Origin: Actinomycetota bacterium
Lineage (GTDB): Bacteria; Actinomycetota; Rubrobacteria; Rubrobacterales; Rubrobacteraceae
DNA length: 32,259 nucleotides
Assembly: GCA_004563715.1 (NCBI GenBank)
Contig: SIRX01000061.1
Coordinates: 1-32,259, forward strand
Direction: 5' to 3'
A program made the position numbers and the translations under genes. Position 1 is the first letter of the stretch. Every line of letters starts with the position of its first letter. A model generated the notes under the pieces. The model saw only the letters and a list, made by a program, of their open reading frames with translations. It was not told where the DNA came from and made no database searches. Shown in pieces: positions 23,933 to 32,135 of the stretch.

Positions 23933-25168
23933 TTGACGCCGCGCGTCGGAGTCCCGCACTTTCCCGGCACCCCATCCCGCTACCCCGACGCCGTCCGTGA
24001 GACTGGTGGCGAACCGGTGCTGCTGGACTTGCCTGCGGCGCGGCCTGCTGGTGGCGTCGCCCTTACCCGCGAGTGGGTCTCGGATGTCGCGCAGGTCCTG
24101 GGCGCCGCCAGCAACCTCGAAGCCCTGATCCTTGACGCCGGGCGTCCGGAGGAGTTGGTGGGGATTCTGGTCGCCGCGATCCGCCTCGGCCTTCCGGCGG
24201 TCGCTCCCTACCAGGAGAGGTCCACCCTCACCGTCGCGCTCTCAGCTGCCGGCTTCGTGCCGCTCCACCACGACGCGCCCGAGGTAGCCGTCGAAGTGGC
24301 CAATACCGGCGAGCCTGCCGCCCGGGCGTTGGCCACCACCTTCGGCCTCGCCAACGCCCTCCGGGCCGGGCTCGCAGCCGGAGCCGGTCCCGCCCTGGTC
24401 GTCCACCTCTTTGCCCTCGCCCGCGAGGCCGGCGTGGGTGGCTTCTCGCGCATGGTGCGGGTGCTCGTCCCCGAGAGCCCCGCAATAGCCAACCTGCGGT
24501 GGCTCCGGGAGTTGGGCGCCGCGGCCCTGCTCGCCTGCCTCGGCGACAAGCTTCACGACGTGCCGACGGTTGCGGGCGACCTGAAAAAGCAGCTCTCGAC
24601 CGCGCCTCCGGCTTCCGGCAAACCCGGCCCGCTCCTGACGTTTGTGGAAGGCCGGGCCTCGGGAACGGAGGCCCTGTGCCGGGCGCCAGCGGAAGTAGAG
24701 GAGGTGGCGGGCGTGTGTCGCGTCTTCAGCGCCGACGAGAAGGCCGCGCGGGCCGTCTCGGACGGTACGGTGGAGCCCGGCGAGATCGTTGTGGTGTGCG
24801 GTGGCGGTTCCTGGGGAGGACCGGGGCTTCTGGAGCTCACGGTGCTCAGAGAAGCCCTGAAGGGAGCCGGGCTCGAGGGACGCGTCGCGGTGTTTACCGA
24901 CGGGCTAGCGCCGGAGGAGGCCGGCGGAGCCTGGGTCTCGCTGGTAACCCCGGAGGCCGCCGCAGACGGCATTGTAGGGCGCCTGCAAGATGGAGATGCT
25001 CTGCGCGTGGACCTGCGTGAGGGCCGTATCCGGGCCGGGGTCCGGCCCGAGGAGCTGAAGAGCCGGGAGCCGCAGAAGCTGCCTGAAACGGACGCTTCGG
25101 GCTACGCCGCCCGGTACGCGCGCTCGGCGCTCCCCGGGTTGGAAGGCGGTGGTTTCCCCGAGGCCTGA
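23933..25168 (+). CDS. IlvD/Edd-family dehydratase homologue lacking catalytic motifs
   Basis: 411-residue protein that aligns by eye with dihydroxy-acid dehydratase. The C-terminal barrel pattern is clear: VFSADEKAARAVSDGTVEPG, EIVVVCGGGSWGGPGLLE, VAVFTDG, TPEAAADG, LQDGDALRVDLREGRI and GYAARYARSALPG. The expected CDK-PG iron-sulfur motif is replaced by AGRPEELVG, the GGSTN-type motif by AAGAGPA, and the catalytic GRFSG by GLAPEE. It is also shorter than the usual 550 or so residues. It is probably not a dehydratase; its function is unknown. The start is TTG 23933, 5 nt after gatB, so the two are likely co-transcribed. Confidence 0.7.
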   Translation: MTPRVGVPHFPGTPSRYPDAVRETGGEPVLLDLPAARPAGGVALTREWVSDVAQVLGAASNLEALILDAGRPEELVGILVAAIRLGLPAVAPYQERSTLTVALSAAGFVPLHHDAPEVAVEVANTGEPAARALATTFGLANALRAGLAAGAGPALVVHLFALAREAGVGGFSRMVRVLVPESPAIANLRWLRELGAAALLACLGDKLHDVPTVAGDLKKQLSTAPPASGKPGPLLTFVEGRASGTEALCRAPAEVEEVAGVCRVFSADEKAARAVSDGTVEPGEIVVVCGGGSWGGPGLLELTVLREALKGAGLEGRVAVFTDGLAPEEAGGAWVSLVTPEAAADGIVGRLQDGDALRVDLREGRIRAGVRPEELKSREPQKLPETDASGYAARYARSALPGLEGGGFPEA

Positions 25169-25172
25169 TGCT

Positions 25173-25193
25173 GGCGGCCGGCCGCCGGCCGCC
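25173..25193 (+). terminator. GC hairpin after the IlvD-like gene
   Basis: GGCGGCCGG pairs with CCGGCCGCC over a 3-nt loop, starting 4 nt after the stop codon. No U-tract follows. It is a plausible transcription end for gatB and the IlvD-like gene. From 25194 to 25438 I see no gene; the stretch is more AT-rich from about 25360 and probably carries the promoter of the next operon, although no clear -35/-10 pair stands out. Confidence 0.45.
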
Positions 25194-25438
25194 TCCACGC
25201 TCTGTCGCCTCAGGACGATGAAAACAAGGTCAAGGAAGCCTCCCCGGCGCGGTTGAAAACGCGCGCAATAGCAATAGCATAGGCGCGGGCCTCGCCGGGC
25301 GTAGCCGAACCCGAGGCGGCTAGCAACAGCTTGTTAGCCGTGAGCGCACCTATGTAGCCAACGCGAACTAATGTGGATAAACTGTAGTGTCGTTGACGAA
25401 ACAGGTATTTCCAGAGATCGAGGGAGATCACGACGCCC

Positions 25439-26596
25439 ATGATGAACAAGTACCGTCTTATGTCGCCGGGCCCGACGCCTATACCGCCGGAGGTTTCGGC
25501 GGCGGGGGCTTTGCCCATTATCCACCACCGGACTCCTGAGTTCGGCGAGGTCTTTGCCCGGGTGAACGAGAACCTCAAGCAGGTGTTCCTGACGGAGAAC
25601 GACATCTTCACCTACGCGGCGAGCGGCACGGGCGCGTTCGAGGGGGCGATCCAGAACCTCTTCACGCCCGGAGATAAAGTGCTCGTCGTCAACAGCGGCA
25701 ACTTCGGCAATCGCTGGGTCAAGATGAGCCGGGCTTTCGACCTGGAAGTCACGGAGCTCAAGTACGACTGGGACGTCAAGGCGGATAACGACGAGATCTC
25801 CGCGAAGCTCGCCGAGGACCCGGAGATAAAGGCCGCCATGTGCGTCCTCTCGGAGACCTCCACGGGCACGGTCAACGACATAAAGGGCTTCGCCAGGGCC
25901 ACCGAGAACGTCATCTCCATCGTGGACGCGGTGAGCGGGCTCGGGGCCTGCGAGCTCAGGACCGACGACTGGGGCGTGGACGTGGTCGTCGCGGGGAGCC
26001 AGAAGGCGCTCATGATCCCGCCGGGCCTCGGCTTCGTGAGCGTATCCGAGCGGGCTTGGAGTGCGCACGAGGAGTCGAAGATGCCGCGCTTCTACTTCGA
26101 CTGGACGGCGGCGAAGAAAGCCTACGAGAAGGACCCGCCGCAGACAGCCTGGACCCCGGCGGTGAGCCTCGTAATCCAGCTAGACCTGGCGCTGCGCCAG
26201 ATCCTGGACGAGGGCGTCGAGAACGTCTTCGAGCGGCACGTCCTGCTCGGGCGGGCGGCCCGGGAGGGCATCAAGGGCATGGGACTCCAGCTCTTCGGGC
26301 CGGACGAGGACATGAACGCGGCGGTCACGGCGGCGTGGGTGCCGGAGGGCGTTGACGGCAAGCAGCTCGTTCGGCTCATGTTCCGGGAGCACGGCATACA
26401 GGTCGCCGGCGGGCAGGGGGACATGGCCGGCAAGATCTGGCGCATAGGACATTGCGGGTACTTCGACTCCTACGACGTCATCGCCACCATCGCCGCCGCG
26501 GAGCTGGCGCTGGAGTCGCTGGACCATCCCGTGGAACTGGGCCGGGGCGTCGGCGCGGCCCAGCGGGTCTTTTCCAGGAGCGGGGTGGCCGTATGA
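25439..26596 (+). CDS. Class V aminotransferase (alanine-glyoxylate/serine family), possible phosphoserine aminotransferase
   Basis: 385-residue PLP enzyme, fold type I. It begins MSPGPTPIPPEV and has HHRTPEFGEVFARVNENLKQ, SGTGAFEGAIQNL and the PLP Asp in SIVDAVSGLGA; the Schiff-base Lys is residue 189 in GSQKALMIPPG. Family members act on alanine, serine or glyoxylate. Because its last codons overlap serA (ATGA), the likely role is the next step of serine synthesis, phosphohydroxypyruvate to phosphoserine; this is inferred from context. Two ATGs (25439 and 25442) are possible starts. Confidence 0.88.
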   Translation: MMNKYRLMSPGPTPIPPEVSAAGALPIIHHRTPEFGEVFARVNENLKQVFLTENDIFTYAASGTGAFEGAIQNLFTPGDKVLVVNSGNFGNRWVKMSRAFDLEVTELKYDWDVKADNDEISAKLAEDPEIKAAMCVLSETSTGTVNDIKGFARATENVISIVDAVSGLGACELRTDDWGVDVVVAGSQKALMIPPGLGFVSVSERAWSAHEESKMPRFYFDWTAAKKAYEKDPPQTAWTPAVSLVIQLDLALRQILDEGVENVFERHVLLGRAAREGIKGMGLQLFGPDEDMNAAVTAAWVPEGVDGKQLVRLMFREHGIQVAGGQGDMAGKIWRIGHCGYFDSYDVIATIAAAELALESLDHPVELGRGVGAAQRVFSRSGVAV

Positions 26597-28185
26597 AGGT
26601 CCTGATAACCGAGAAGCTGGCCGACCGCGGGGTCGAGCTGCTGCGCGAGGAGTTCGAGGTGGACGTGTTGCTCGGGCTCTCGCCGGAGGAGTTGCTGGAG
26701 AAGATCGGTGCCTACGACGGCCTCATTATCCGCAGCGCGACGCGGGTGACGGCGGAGGTCATAGAGGCGGCGCCCAACCTGAAGGCCATCGGCCGGGCCG
26801 GCATCGGGGTGGACAACATAGATCTCGAGGCGGCGACCAAGCGCGGTATCCTGGTCGCCAACGCGCCCGAGAGCAACACGGTCGCCGCGGCCGAGCACAC
26901 CTTGGGCCTCATGCTCGCGGCGGCCCGGCGCATCCCCGCCGCCGACGCCACGCTGCGGGCCGGCGAGTGGAAGCGGAGCGCCTTCAAGGGCGTCGAAGTG
27001 GCGGAGAAGACGCTCGGCCTGATCGGTCTGGGCCACGTCGGCTCCATCGTGGCCCGCGGGGCGCGGGGCATGGGCATGCGGGTGCTCGCCTATGACCCCT
27101 ACGTCTCCGAGGACCGCATCCGCTCCATGAACACCGAGAAGGCCGAGAGCGTGGACGAGGTGCTGGGTAGCGCGGACTTCGTCTCCTTGCACGTCCCGCG
27201 CACGCCGCAGACGACCGGCATGATCGACTCGGCCGCGTTGGAGAAGATGAAGCCGACGGCGTACCTCATAAACGTCGCCCGGGGCGGCATCGTGGACGAG
27301 ACCGACCTGTACAACGCGCTCAAGGAAGGCCAGATCGCCGGCGCCGCCCTCGACGTCTACGCCGAGGAGCCGACCACGGACTCCCCGCTCTTCGCCCTGC
27401 CCAACGTCGTGGTCACGCCGCACCTCGGGGCGAGCACGGCGGAGGCCCAGGACCGGGCGGGCATCACCGCCGCCGAGCAGGTGGCGACGGCGCTGCGGGG
27501 GGCCGTGCCGGTCCACGCCATAAACGCTCCGGTTCCAATGGGCGAGGGCGCCGAGTTCGTCGCCCGGTTCTCGGGGCTCTGCGAGGCGCTGGGCAGCCTG
27601 CTCTACCAGCTAACAGACCGGCCCGGGAGCCACCTGCGCATCGAGTACCACGGCGAGATCGCCGACTTCGACACCCGCCTGCTGGACGTCTCCGCCCAGA
27701 AGGGCCTGCTGGCCCCGATGGTCCACGAGCCGCTCAACTTCGTCAACACCCCGGCGCTGGCGCGTGACCGGGGCCTGCGCGTCGAGACCGCGAAGACCTC
27801 CGAGAGCCCGGACTACACGAGCCTCGTCGTCCTGAGCCTGGAGAGCGAGGAGGGCGGGAACACGGTCAGCGGCACGCTCGTCGGGCCGCGCCACCAGCCG
27901 CGCCTCATTGGGGCGCTCGGCTTCGACGTGGACGTCATGCCCGAGAGGTACATGCTCTTTATCCGCAACGAGGACGTGCCCGGTATGATCGGCAAGGTCG
28001 GGACCACCCTTGGGGAGTACGGGATAAACATTGGCAACATGGCCGTCGGCCGCGGGAAACCCGGGTCCCGGGCCGCGATGGCCGTCACCGTGGACGAGCC
28101 TGTTTCTCAGGAGGTCATCGACAGGCTGCTGGCCATCCCCGGCTTTACCGACGCCCGGGCCGTTACCCTCCAGGAGTTGCGTTGA
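26593..28185 (+). CDS. serA: D-3-phosphoglycerate dehydrogenase
   Basis: 530-residue SerA, the first enzyme of serine synthesis (3-phosphoglycerate to phosphohydroxypyruvate, NAD-linked). The substrate and nucleotide domains show GRAGIGVDNID, the dinucleotide-binding GLGHVGS, NVARGGIVDE with the substrate-binding Arg, and the catalytic His in VTPHLGAST. The C-terminal part has the intervening ASB domain (about 320-450) and an ACT domain (about 455-530: YMLFIRNEDVPGMIGKVG), the long form in which serine may act as a feedback inhibitor. It overlaps its neighbours on both sides by 4 nt. Confidence 0.95.
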   Translation: MKVLITEKLADRGVELLREEFEVDVLLGLSPEELLEKIGAYDGLIIRSATRVTAEVIEAAPNLKAIGRAGIGVDNIDLEAATKRGILVANAPESNTVAAAEHTLGLMLAAARRIPAADATLRAGEWKRSAFKGVEVAEKTLGLIGLGHVGSIVARGARGMGMRVLAYDPYVSEDRIRSMNTEKAESVDEVLGSADFVSLHVPRTPQTTGMIDSAALEKMKPTAYLINVARGGIVDETDLYNALKEGQIAGAALDVYAEEPTTDSPLFALPNVVVTPHLGASTAEAQDRAGITAAEQVATALRGAVPVHAINAPVPMGEGAEFVARFSGLCEALGSLLYQLTDRPGSHLRIEYHGEIADFDTRLLDVSAQKGLLAPMVHEPLNFVNTPALARDRGLRVETAKTSESPDYTSLVVLSLESEEGGNTVSGTLVGPRHQPRLIGALGFDVDVMPERYMLFIRNEDVPGMIGKVGTTLGEYGINIGNMAVGRGKPGSRAAMAVTVDEPVSQEVIDRLLAIPGFTDARAVTLQELR

Positions 28186-28397
28186 GCGCCAGGCTGGAAG
28201 ACATACTGGCTCGTTACAAGCCCTACGGCCCGGTCTTTATGCCGGGGGACAAGGCCCCGAACTCCGGTACCTACGTCTGCGACCGGGGAACCATGAAGCC
28301 TCCGGTCCGCGTCCAGCTGGCCAGAGGCGAGGAGTTCCCCGAAGTAGAGGACCTCGGTTCCAACACCCGCTGGCGCCAGACAAACATCCAGTCCTGA
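28182..28397 (+). CDS. Small YjzC-like protein
   Basis: 71-residue protein starting at TTG 28182, overlapping the serA stop (TTGA). The central part, FMPGDKAPNSGTYVCDRGT, then VQLARGEEFPEVE and a terminal NTRWRQT, matches the PGxKAPNxGxY ... G-FP ... W layout of the YjzC family of Bacillus. The function of that family is unknown to me. The overlap with serA suggests translational coupling. No signal peptide or membrane segment is visible. Confidence 0.7.
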   Translation: MSARLEDILARYKPYGPVFMPGDKAPNSGTYVCDRGTMKPPVRVQLARGEEFPEVEDLGSNTRWRQTNIQS

Positions 28398-28446
28398 AGC
28401 TCTCGACGGCCGGTCACCGACGCCGGGGAGTACACCGGACGACGGG

Positions 28447-29190
28447 CTAGTTTTCGAGTATGAAACGGATCGTCTGCTCGGCGATGTAGTCCGCGTCGTT
28501 GTCCAGGGTGGCGACGTGGTACGAGTTCTTCAGGGGGACGAGCTGCTTTCTGGAGCTGCCGAGGTGCTCCTGGATGTAGGGACCGTTCTCCGGCGGGACC
28601 ACATGGTCTTCCAAAGACTGGAATATCAGGGTGGGCGTCTCAACCGCCGGTAGCAGGTCCTCGGTCACGCGCATGAGCGCCATGAGCTCCCTGATCGTTG
28701 GTACGGGCACTTCAGGGTACACCAGTTCTTCCACGCCGCGGGCCTTTATATCCGATCCCACGCCGGGTACGGTCGGCGGGGCTTCCGGGTCGAAGGCCTT
28801 GCGGGCGAGATCCGGGTTTTTCAGGAAAACGCAGGCGTTTATAGGGATTATGCCGCGGAAGAGGTCCGGGTACATCGCGGCGAAGTACAGCGCAAACATG
28901 CCGCCCATCGAGAGCCCGGCGAAGTACAGGGTCGTCGTTCGCTCCCGCAGCCAGACGAGGTCTTCTTCGACAGAGGAGATCCAGTCCGAAGCGGAGCTCG
29001 CGGCCATGTCCTGCACGCTCGTGCCGTGGCCCGCGAGCCGCGGTCCGGCGACGGTGAAGTCACATCGCGCCAGCGCCTCGCCCAGCGGACGCACGCTCTG
29101 GGTCGTCCCGGTAAACCCGTGGGAGACTAGTATTCCCACCTCGTTGCCCTCCATGCGGAAAGGCTCCGCCCCTTCCATCACGCCTACCAT
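28447..29190 (-). CDS. Alpha/beta hydrolase, carboxylesterase or monoacylglycerol lipase type
   Basis: 247-residue serine hydrolase resembling the Est30/monoacylglycerol lipase group. The oxyanion motif is HGFTGTTQSV, the nucleophile Ser94 in GLSMGGMFAL, the acid in FQSLEDHVVPP and the His in NSYHVATLDND. It has a small cap between the nucleophile and the acid. ATG 29190 is chosen because GGAGGGGG lies 6-8 nt upstream; TTG 29205 is in frame but overlaps that site. It is a cytoplasmic enzyme with no signal peptide; the substrate is unknown. It lies 26 nt downstream of the dehalogenase-like gene on the same strand. Confidence 0.88.
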   Translation of the reverse strand: MVGVMEGAEPFRMEGNEVGILVSHGFTGTTQSVRPLGEALARCDFTVAGPRLAGHGTSVQDMAASSASDWISSVEEDLVWLRERTTTLYFAGLSMGGMFALYFAAMYPDLFRGIIPINACVFLKNPDLARKAFDPEAPPTVPGVGSDIKARGVEELVYPEVPVPTIRELMALMRVTEDLLPAVETPTLIFQSLEDHVVPPENGPYIQEHLGSSRKQLVPLKNSYHVATLDNDADYIAEQTIRFILEN

Positions 29191-29216
29191 GCTGACCCCC
29201 TCCAATAGTGTCTTGT

Positions 29217-29888
29217 CTACCCTTCGGCCTCGATTATGCCATCCGCCACTTCTGCCAGGTCAGCGCCCACGACGTCTGGCAGCCCTACCAGCGGGTCCGG
29301 GACCTTCCCCGGCCGCGCGACAAAGGCCGCGGCGCATCCGGCGCCCAGGGCCCCCGCTACGTCCCACGCGTGGGCGGCCACGAGGCGGATGTCGGCAACC
29401 CCGACCCCCAGCTTCTCCGCCGCCATCCGGTAGGGCTCGGGCGCGGGCTTGAGCCGCCGCACCTCGTCGGCGGAAAGTACCTGCTCGAAGAACTCGCCGA
29501 GCCCGGAACTCTCCATCTGGCTCTCGGCCACCCGCTGCGTGGAGTTGGTCAGGGTGGCGAGCCGGAAGCCGGCGTTTCTCAGACGCTCCAGCCCTTCCCG
29601 CGAATCCGGGTGGGGCGGCAGCTTCGGTACCGTGGTCAGGACGCTCTGCCGGTCCTCCTCGGAGAGCTCGACACCGTGGCGTTCGGCGGTCATCTGCAGG
29701 GCGGCCCCCCCGATGGCGCCGAAGTCCGAGTAGTTCCCCGTGACCGTCGAGACGAGGGCGGACTGTATCATCTGTCCGAACCACTCCCCCCGGACGGCAG
29801 CGTCCCCGAAAAGGCGCTTGAAGTGCGGGTCGAGCGCCGCCAGGTCCAGCAACGTTTCGTTCACGTCGAAAACACAAACCCGCGGCAT
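29217..29888 (-). CDS. HAD-superfamily hydrolase, haloacid dehalogenase type II-like
   Basis: 223-residue HAD enzyme. Motif I is VFDVNETLLD with nucleophile Asp8; motif II is LATLTNSTQ; the Lys of motif III is in RRLKPAPEPY, and the last acidic residue is in AAHAWDVAGALGAG. The layout (FDVNETL, helical cap, AAHxWD) is that of the type II L-2-haloacid dehalogenases, although many such proteins act on phosphates instead. GGGGAAGGAGAG precedes ATG 29888. It lies 65 nt downstream of the DeoR-type regulator on the same strand. Confidence 0.85.
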   Translation of the reverse strand: MPRVCVFDVNETLLDLAALDPHFKRLFGDAAVRGEWFGQMIQSALVSTVTGNYSDFGAIGGAALQMTAERHGVELSEEDRQSVLTTVPKLPPHPDSREGLERLRNAGFRLATLTNSTQRVAESQMESSGLGEFFEQVLSADEVRRLKPAPEPYRMAAEKLGVGVADIRLVAAHAWDVAGALGAGCAAAFVARPGKVPDPLVGLPDVVGADLAEVADGIIEAEG

Positions 29889-29953
29889 AAGCTCTCCTTC
29901 CCCAAAAATAGTTTGCGGTAATTATCCGCCGCGGCGAGCCTCCGCCGCAACCG

Positions 29954-30742
29954 CTAGACCCCGGCGACGATCACCCGCACCCCGGCCAACTCTATCTCCC
30001 GGAGCAGGTCTTGCGGCGCCTTCTCGTCCGTGACGAACACGTCCACCCGCGAGAGCGGGGCTATCTTCGCCAGCGCCACGATACCAACCTTCGTGTGGTC
30101 CGCGACGACCACGACCTTCTGGGCCGCTTCCACCAGGCAGCGGTCTGTCTCGGCCTCGGCGATGTTCGGCGTGGTCAGGCCGGCGTCCGGGTGTACGCCG
30201 TGGACCCCCAGAAAGAGGATGTCGGCGTTGAGCGTCTTGAGGGTGCGCTCGGCGAACGGCCCGACCAGCGCGTCGGACGGCGTGCGGAAGCTGCCGCCCG
30301 AGAGCACGATCTGCTCCCACCCGTTCTCCTGCAGCGTGAGCGCGATGTTGGTCGAGTTGGTGATAAACGTTAGCTCTTCACCCCGCGGCTGGAGGGAGGA
30401 CGCCACCTGCCAGGTCGTGGTACCCGCGCTGAACGCGATGGTGTGGCCTTCCTCCACGAAAGGCAACGCCTCCCGCGCGATGGCTTTTTTCTCGGTCCGG
30501 TTGAGGCGCTGTTTCTGCGTGAAGTGCGGTTCGGCGGCCGTTTTGGGCAGCGGCACCGCCCCGCCGTGGACCTTCTGGAGCAGCTTGCGGGCCGCCAACG
30601 TCTCCAGGTCGCGCCGGATGGTCATGTCCGAGACCCCGAGCCGCCCCACGAGGTCCGCGACCGAGACCCGGCCCCGACGGTTTACCTCGTCCAGGATAAG
30701 CCGGTGCCGCTCCTCGGCGAACATCTTCTGCTTCTCCGCCAT
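29954..30742 (-). CDS. DeoR/GlpR-family transcriptional regulator
   Basis: 262-residue repressor-type regulator. An N-terminal winged helix-turn-helix (about 8-65: RRGRVSVADLVGRLGVSDMT, IRRDLETLAARKLLQKVHGG) is followed by the DeoR C-terminal sugar-phosphate sensor domain (EGHTIAFSAGTTTWQVA, ITNSTNIALTL, LSGGSFR, DADILFLGVHGVHPDAGLTTP-like region, VVVADHTKVG). It is divergent from the symporter gene, which it may control. TAACCT lies 6 nt before the ATG with no Shine-Dalgarno sequence, so its mRNA could be leaderless. Confidence 0.93.
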   Translation of the reverse strand: MAEKQKMFAEERHRLILDEVNRRGRVSVADLVGRLGVSDMTIRRDLETLAARKLLQKVHGGAVPLPKTAAEPHFTQKQRLNRTEKKAIAREALPFVEEGHTIAFSAGTTTWQVASSLQPRGEELTFITNSTNIALTLQENGWEQIVLSGGSFRTPSDALVGPFAERTLKTLNADILFLGVHGVHPDAGLTTPNIAEAETDRCLVEAAQKVVVVADHTKVGIVALAKIAPLSRVDVFVTDEKAPQDLLREIELAGVRVIVAGV

Positions 30743-30926
30743 GCCCGTAGGTTAACACGCGGCACGAAGCTGGCGTCGCAACGAACCTCTGACAAGAACC
30801 GGAGCCAGAAGGCTCGGAAGCAACACGTCATAACACCGGTCGGGAAACGGATCGAAGCCGTGCCGGAACCGCCTCCAAATCCTGTGCGAGTTCACCAGAC
30901 ATTGACACTTACAAACAGAAAAAATG

Positions 30927-30955
30927 TTGATCGGCGTTTGAGAAGCTGCTACGCT
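30927..30955 (+). promoter_or_regulatory. Candidate promoter of the symporter gene, next to an AT-rich patch
   Basis: TTGATC (30927-30932) and TACGCT (30950-30955) are 17 nt apart. Just upstream, at 30901-30930, is a run strikingly AT-rich for this genome, containing TTGACA and an AACA-(7)-TGTT dyad, a possible binding site for the divergent DeoR-type regulator. The rest of 30743-31059 has no gene that I can support; a short hairpin (GGACCGCC with GGCGGTTC) lies in the leader near 30970-30990. Confidence 0.4.
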
Positions 30956-31059
30956 CTCGTCCGTAGGGTGGACCGCCAGGGGGCGGTTCGTAGGGGCACA
31001 GGAGCCGCGTAGATGCCGGCGTTGGGGTTTATGCGTCGGGACGAGGGAAAGGTGGGGGG

Positions 31060-32135
31060 ATGCCTGACTTACAGGTAACGACCCTGGACATAGTTATCGT
31101 GGTCGCGTACATCGTCATCACGATCGCCATCGGGGTCTGGTTCTCCAGGGGCAAAGAAGATACCGAGGGGTACTTTCTCGGGGGGCGAACTTCATCTGGC
31201 CCCTGGTGGGGCTCTCGCTGTTCGCCACCAACCAGTCCGGGACCTCGTTTATCGGGCTGTCGAGCTCGGGGTACACCGACGGCATAGCGGTCTTCAACTA
31301 CGAGTGGACCGGGGCCGTCATACTCGTTTTCTTCGTGGTTTTCCTGCTGCCCTTCTACATCCGTTCGAGGGTGTACACGATGCCGGAGTTTCTGGAGCGG
31401 AGGTTCGACCGCAGGTCGCGTTACGCCCATTCGGCTTACACGGTGGTGGCGGAGACCTTTATAGGCCTCAGCGCTTCTTTGTATGCCGGCGGTATCACGA
31501 TCAACCTGCTCTACCCGGACATCCCGTTGTGGGTGTCCATCGCGATCCTGGGCCTGATAGCCGGCGGGTACACCATCGTGGGCGGTCTCACGGCCGTGGT
31601 GATCACCGACGCCATACAGGCCGTCTTTATCATCGGCGGTTCCCTGGCTATCACGGTGCTGGCCTTCACCAGGATAGATTCGTGGAGCCAGGTCGAGGAG
31701 GCGGCCCCGGAGAACGCGTTCAACCTGATCCGGCCCGCCACCGACCCGGCGGTGCCCTGGCCGGGGTTGTTGACCGGTTTGTTCGTCATCGGCGTTTATT
31801 ACTTCTGCATGAACCAGCTACAGGTCCAGCGCGTGCTCGGCGCCCGCAGCCTGGACCACGGCCGTCTGGGCTCCCTGCTGGGTGGTGCGCTCAAGCTCAC
31901 CCTGCTGTTCATCATAATCCTGCCGGCGACCATGGCGACCGCTCTCTATCCCAACCTGGACAACCCCGACCGCATCTGGCCCGTTCTGGCCTTCGACCTC
32001 CTGCCCATAGGGCTTAGAGGATTAGTTCTCGCGGCGCTGGTGGCTGCCCTGATGTCCACCATCGACTCGGTGCTCAACGCGCTCTCGACGGTGATCACGA
32101 TGGACTTCGTCGGCACCTTGCGGCCGGACACCTGA
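31060..32135 (+). pseudogene. Sodium:solute symporter (SSS family), frameshifted and truncated
   Basis: The first part, from ATG 31060 (VTTLDIVIVVAYIVITIAIG, then EGYFLGGR), is TM1 of an SSS transporter. In the G run at 31180-31185 the frame is lost; adding one base restores a continuous NFIWPLVGLSLFATNQSGTS and the following helices (SSSGYTDGIAVFNYEWTGA, YTMPEFLERRFD, GGYTIVGGLTAVVITDAIQ, ALMSTIDSVLNALSTV). The frame then stops at 32133-32135 after TMDFVGTLRPDT, where SSS proteins normally continue for well over 100 residues. That stop codon appears to be the first three bases of an inserted element. The substrate is unknown; the divergent DeoR-type gene hints at a sugar or polyol. Confidence 0.85.

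Noticed and set aside
30865-30900. A tRNA-like fragment (CCTCCAAATCC followed by GAGTTCACC)
   Set aside because: No acceptor, D-arm or complete T-arm can be folded around it; the match to tRNA blocks is too short.
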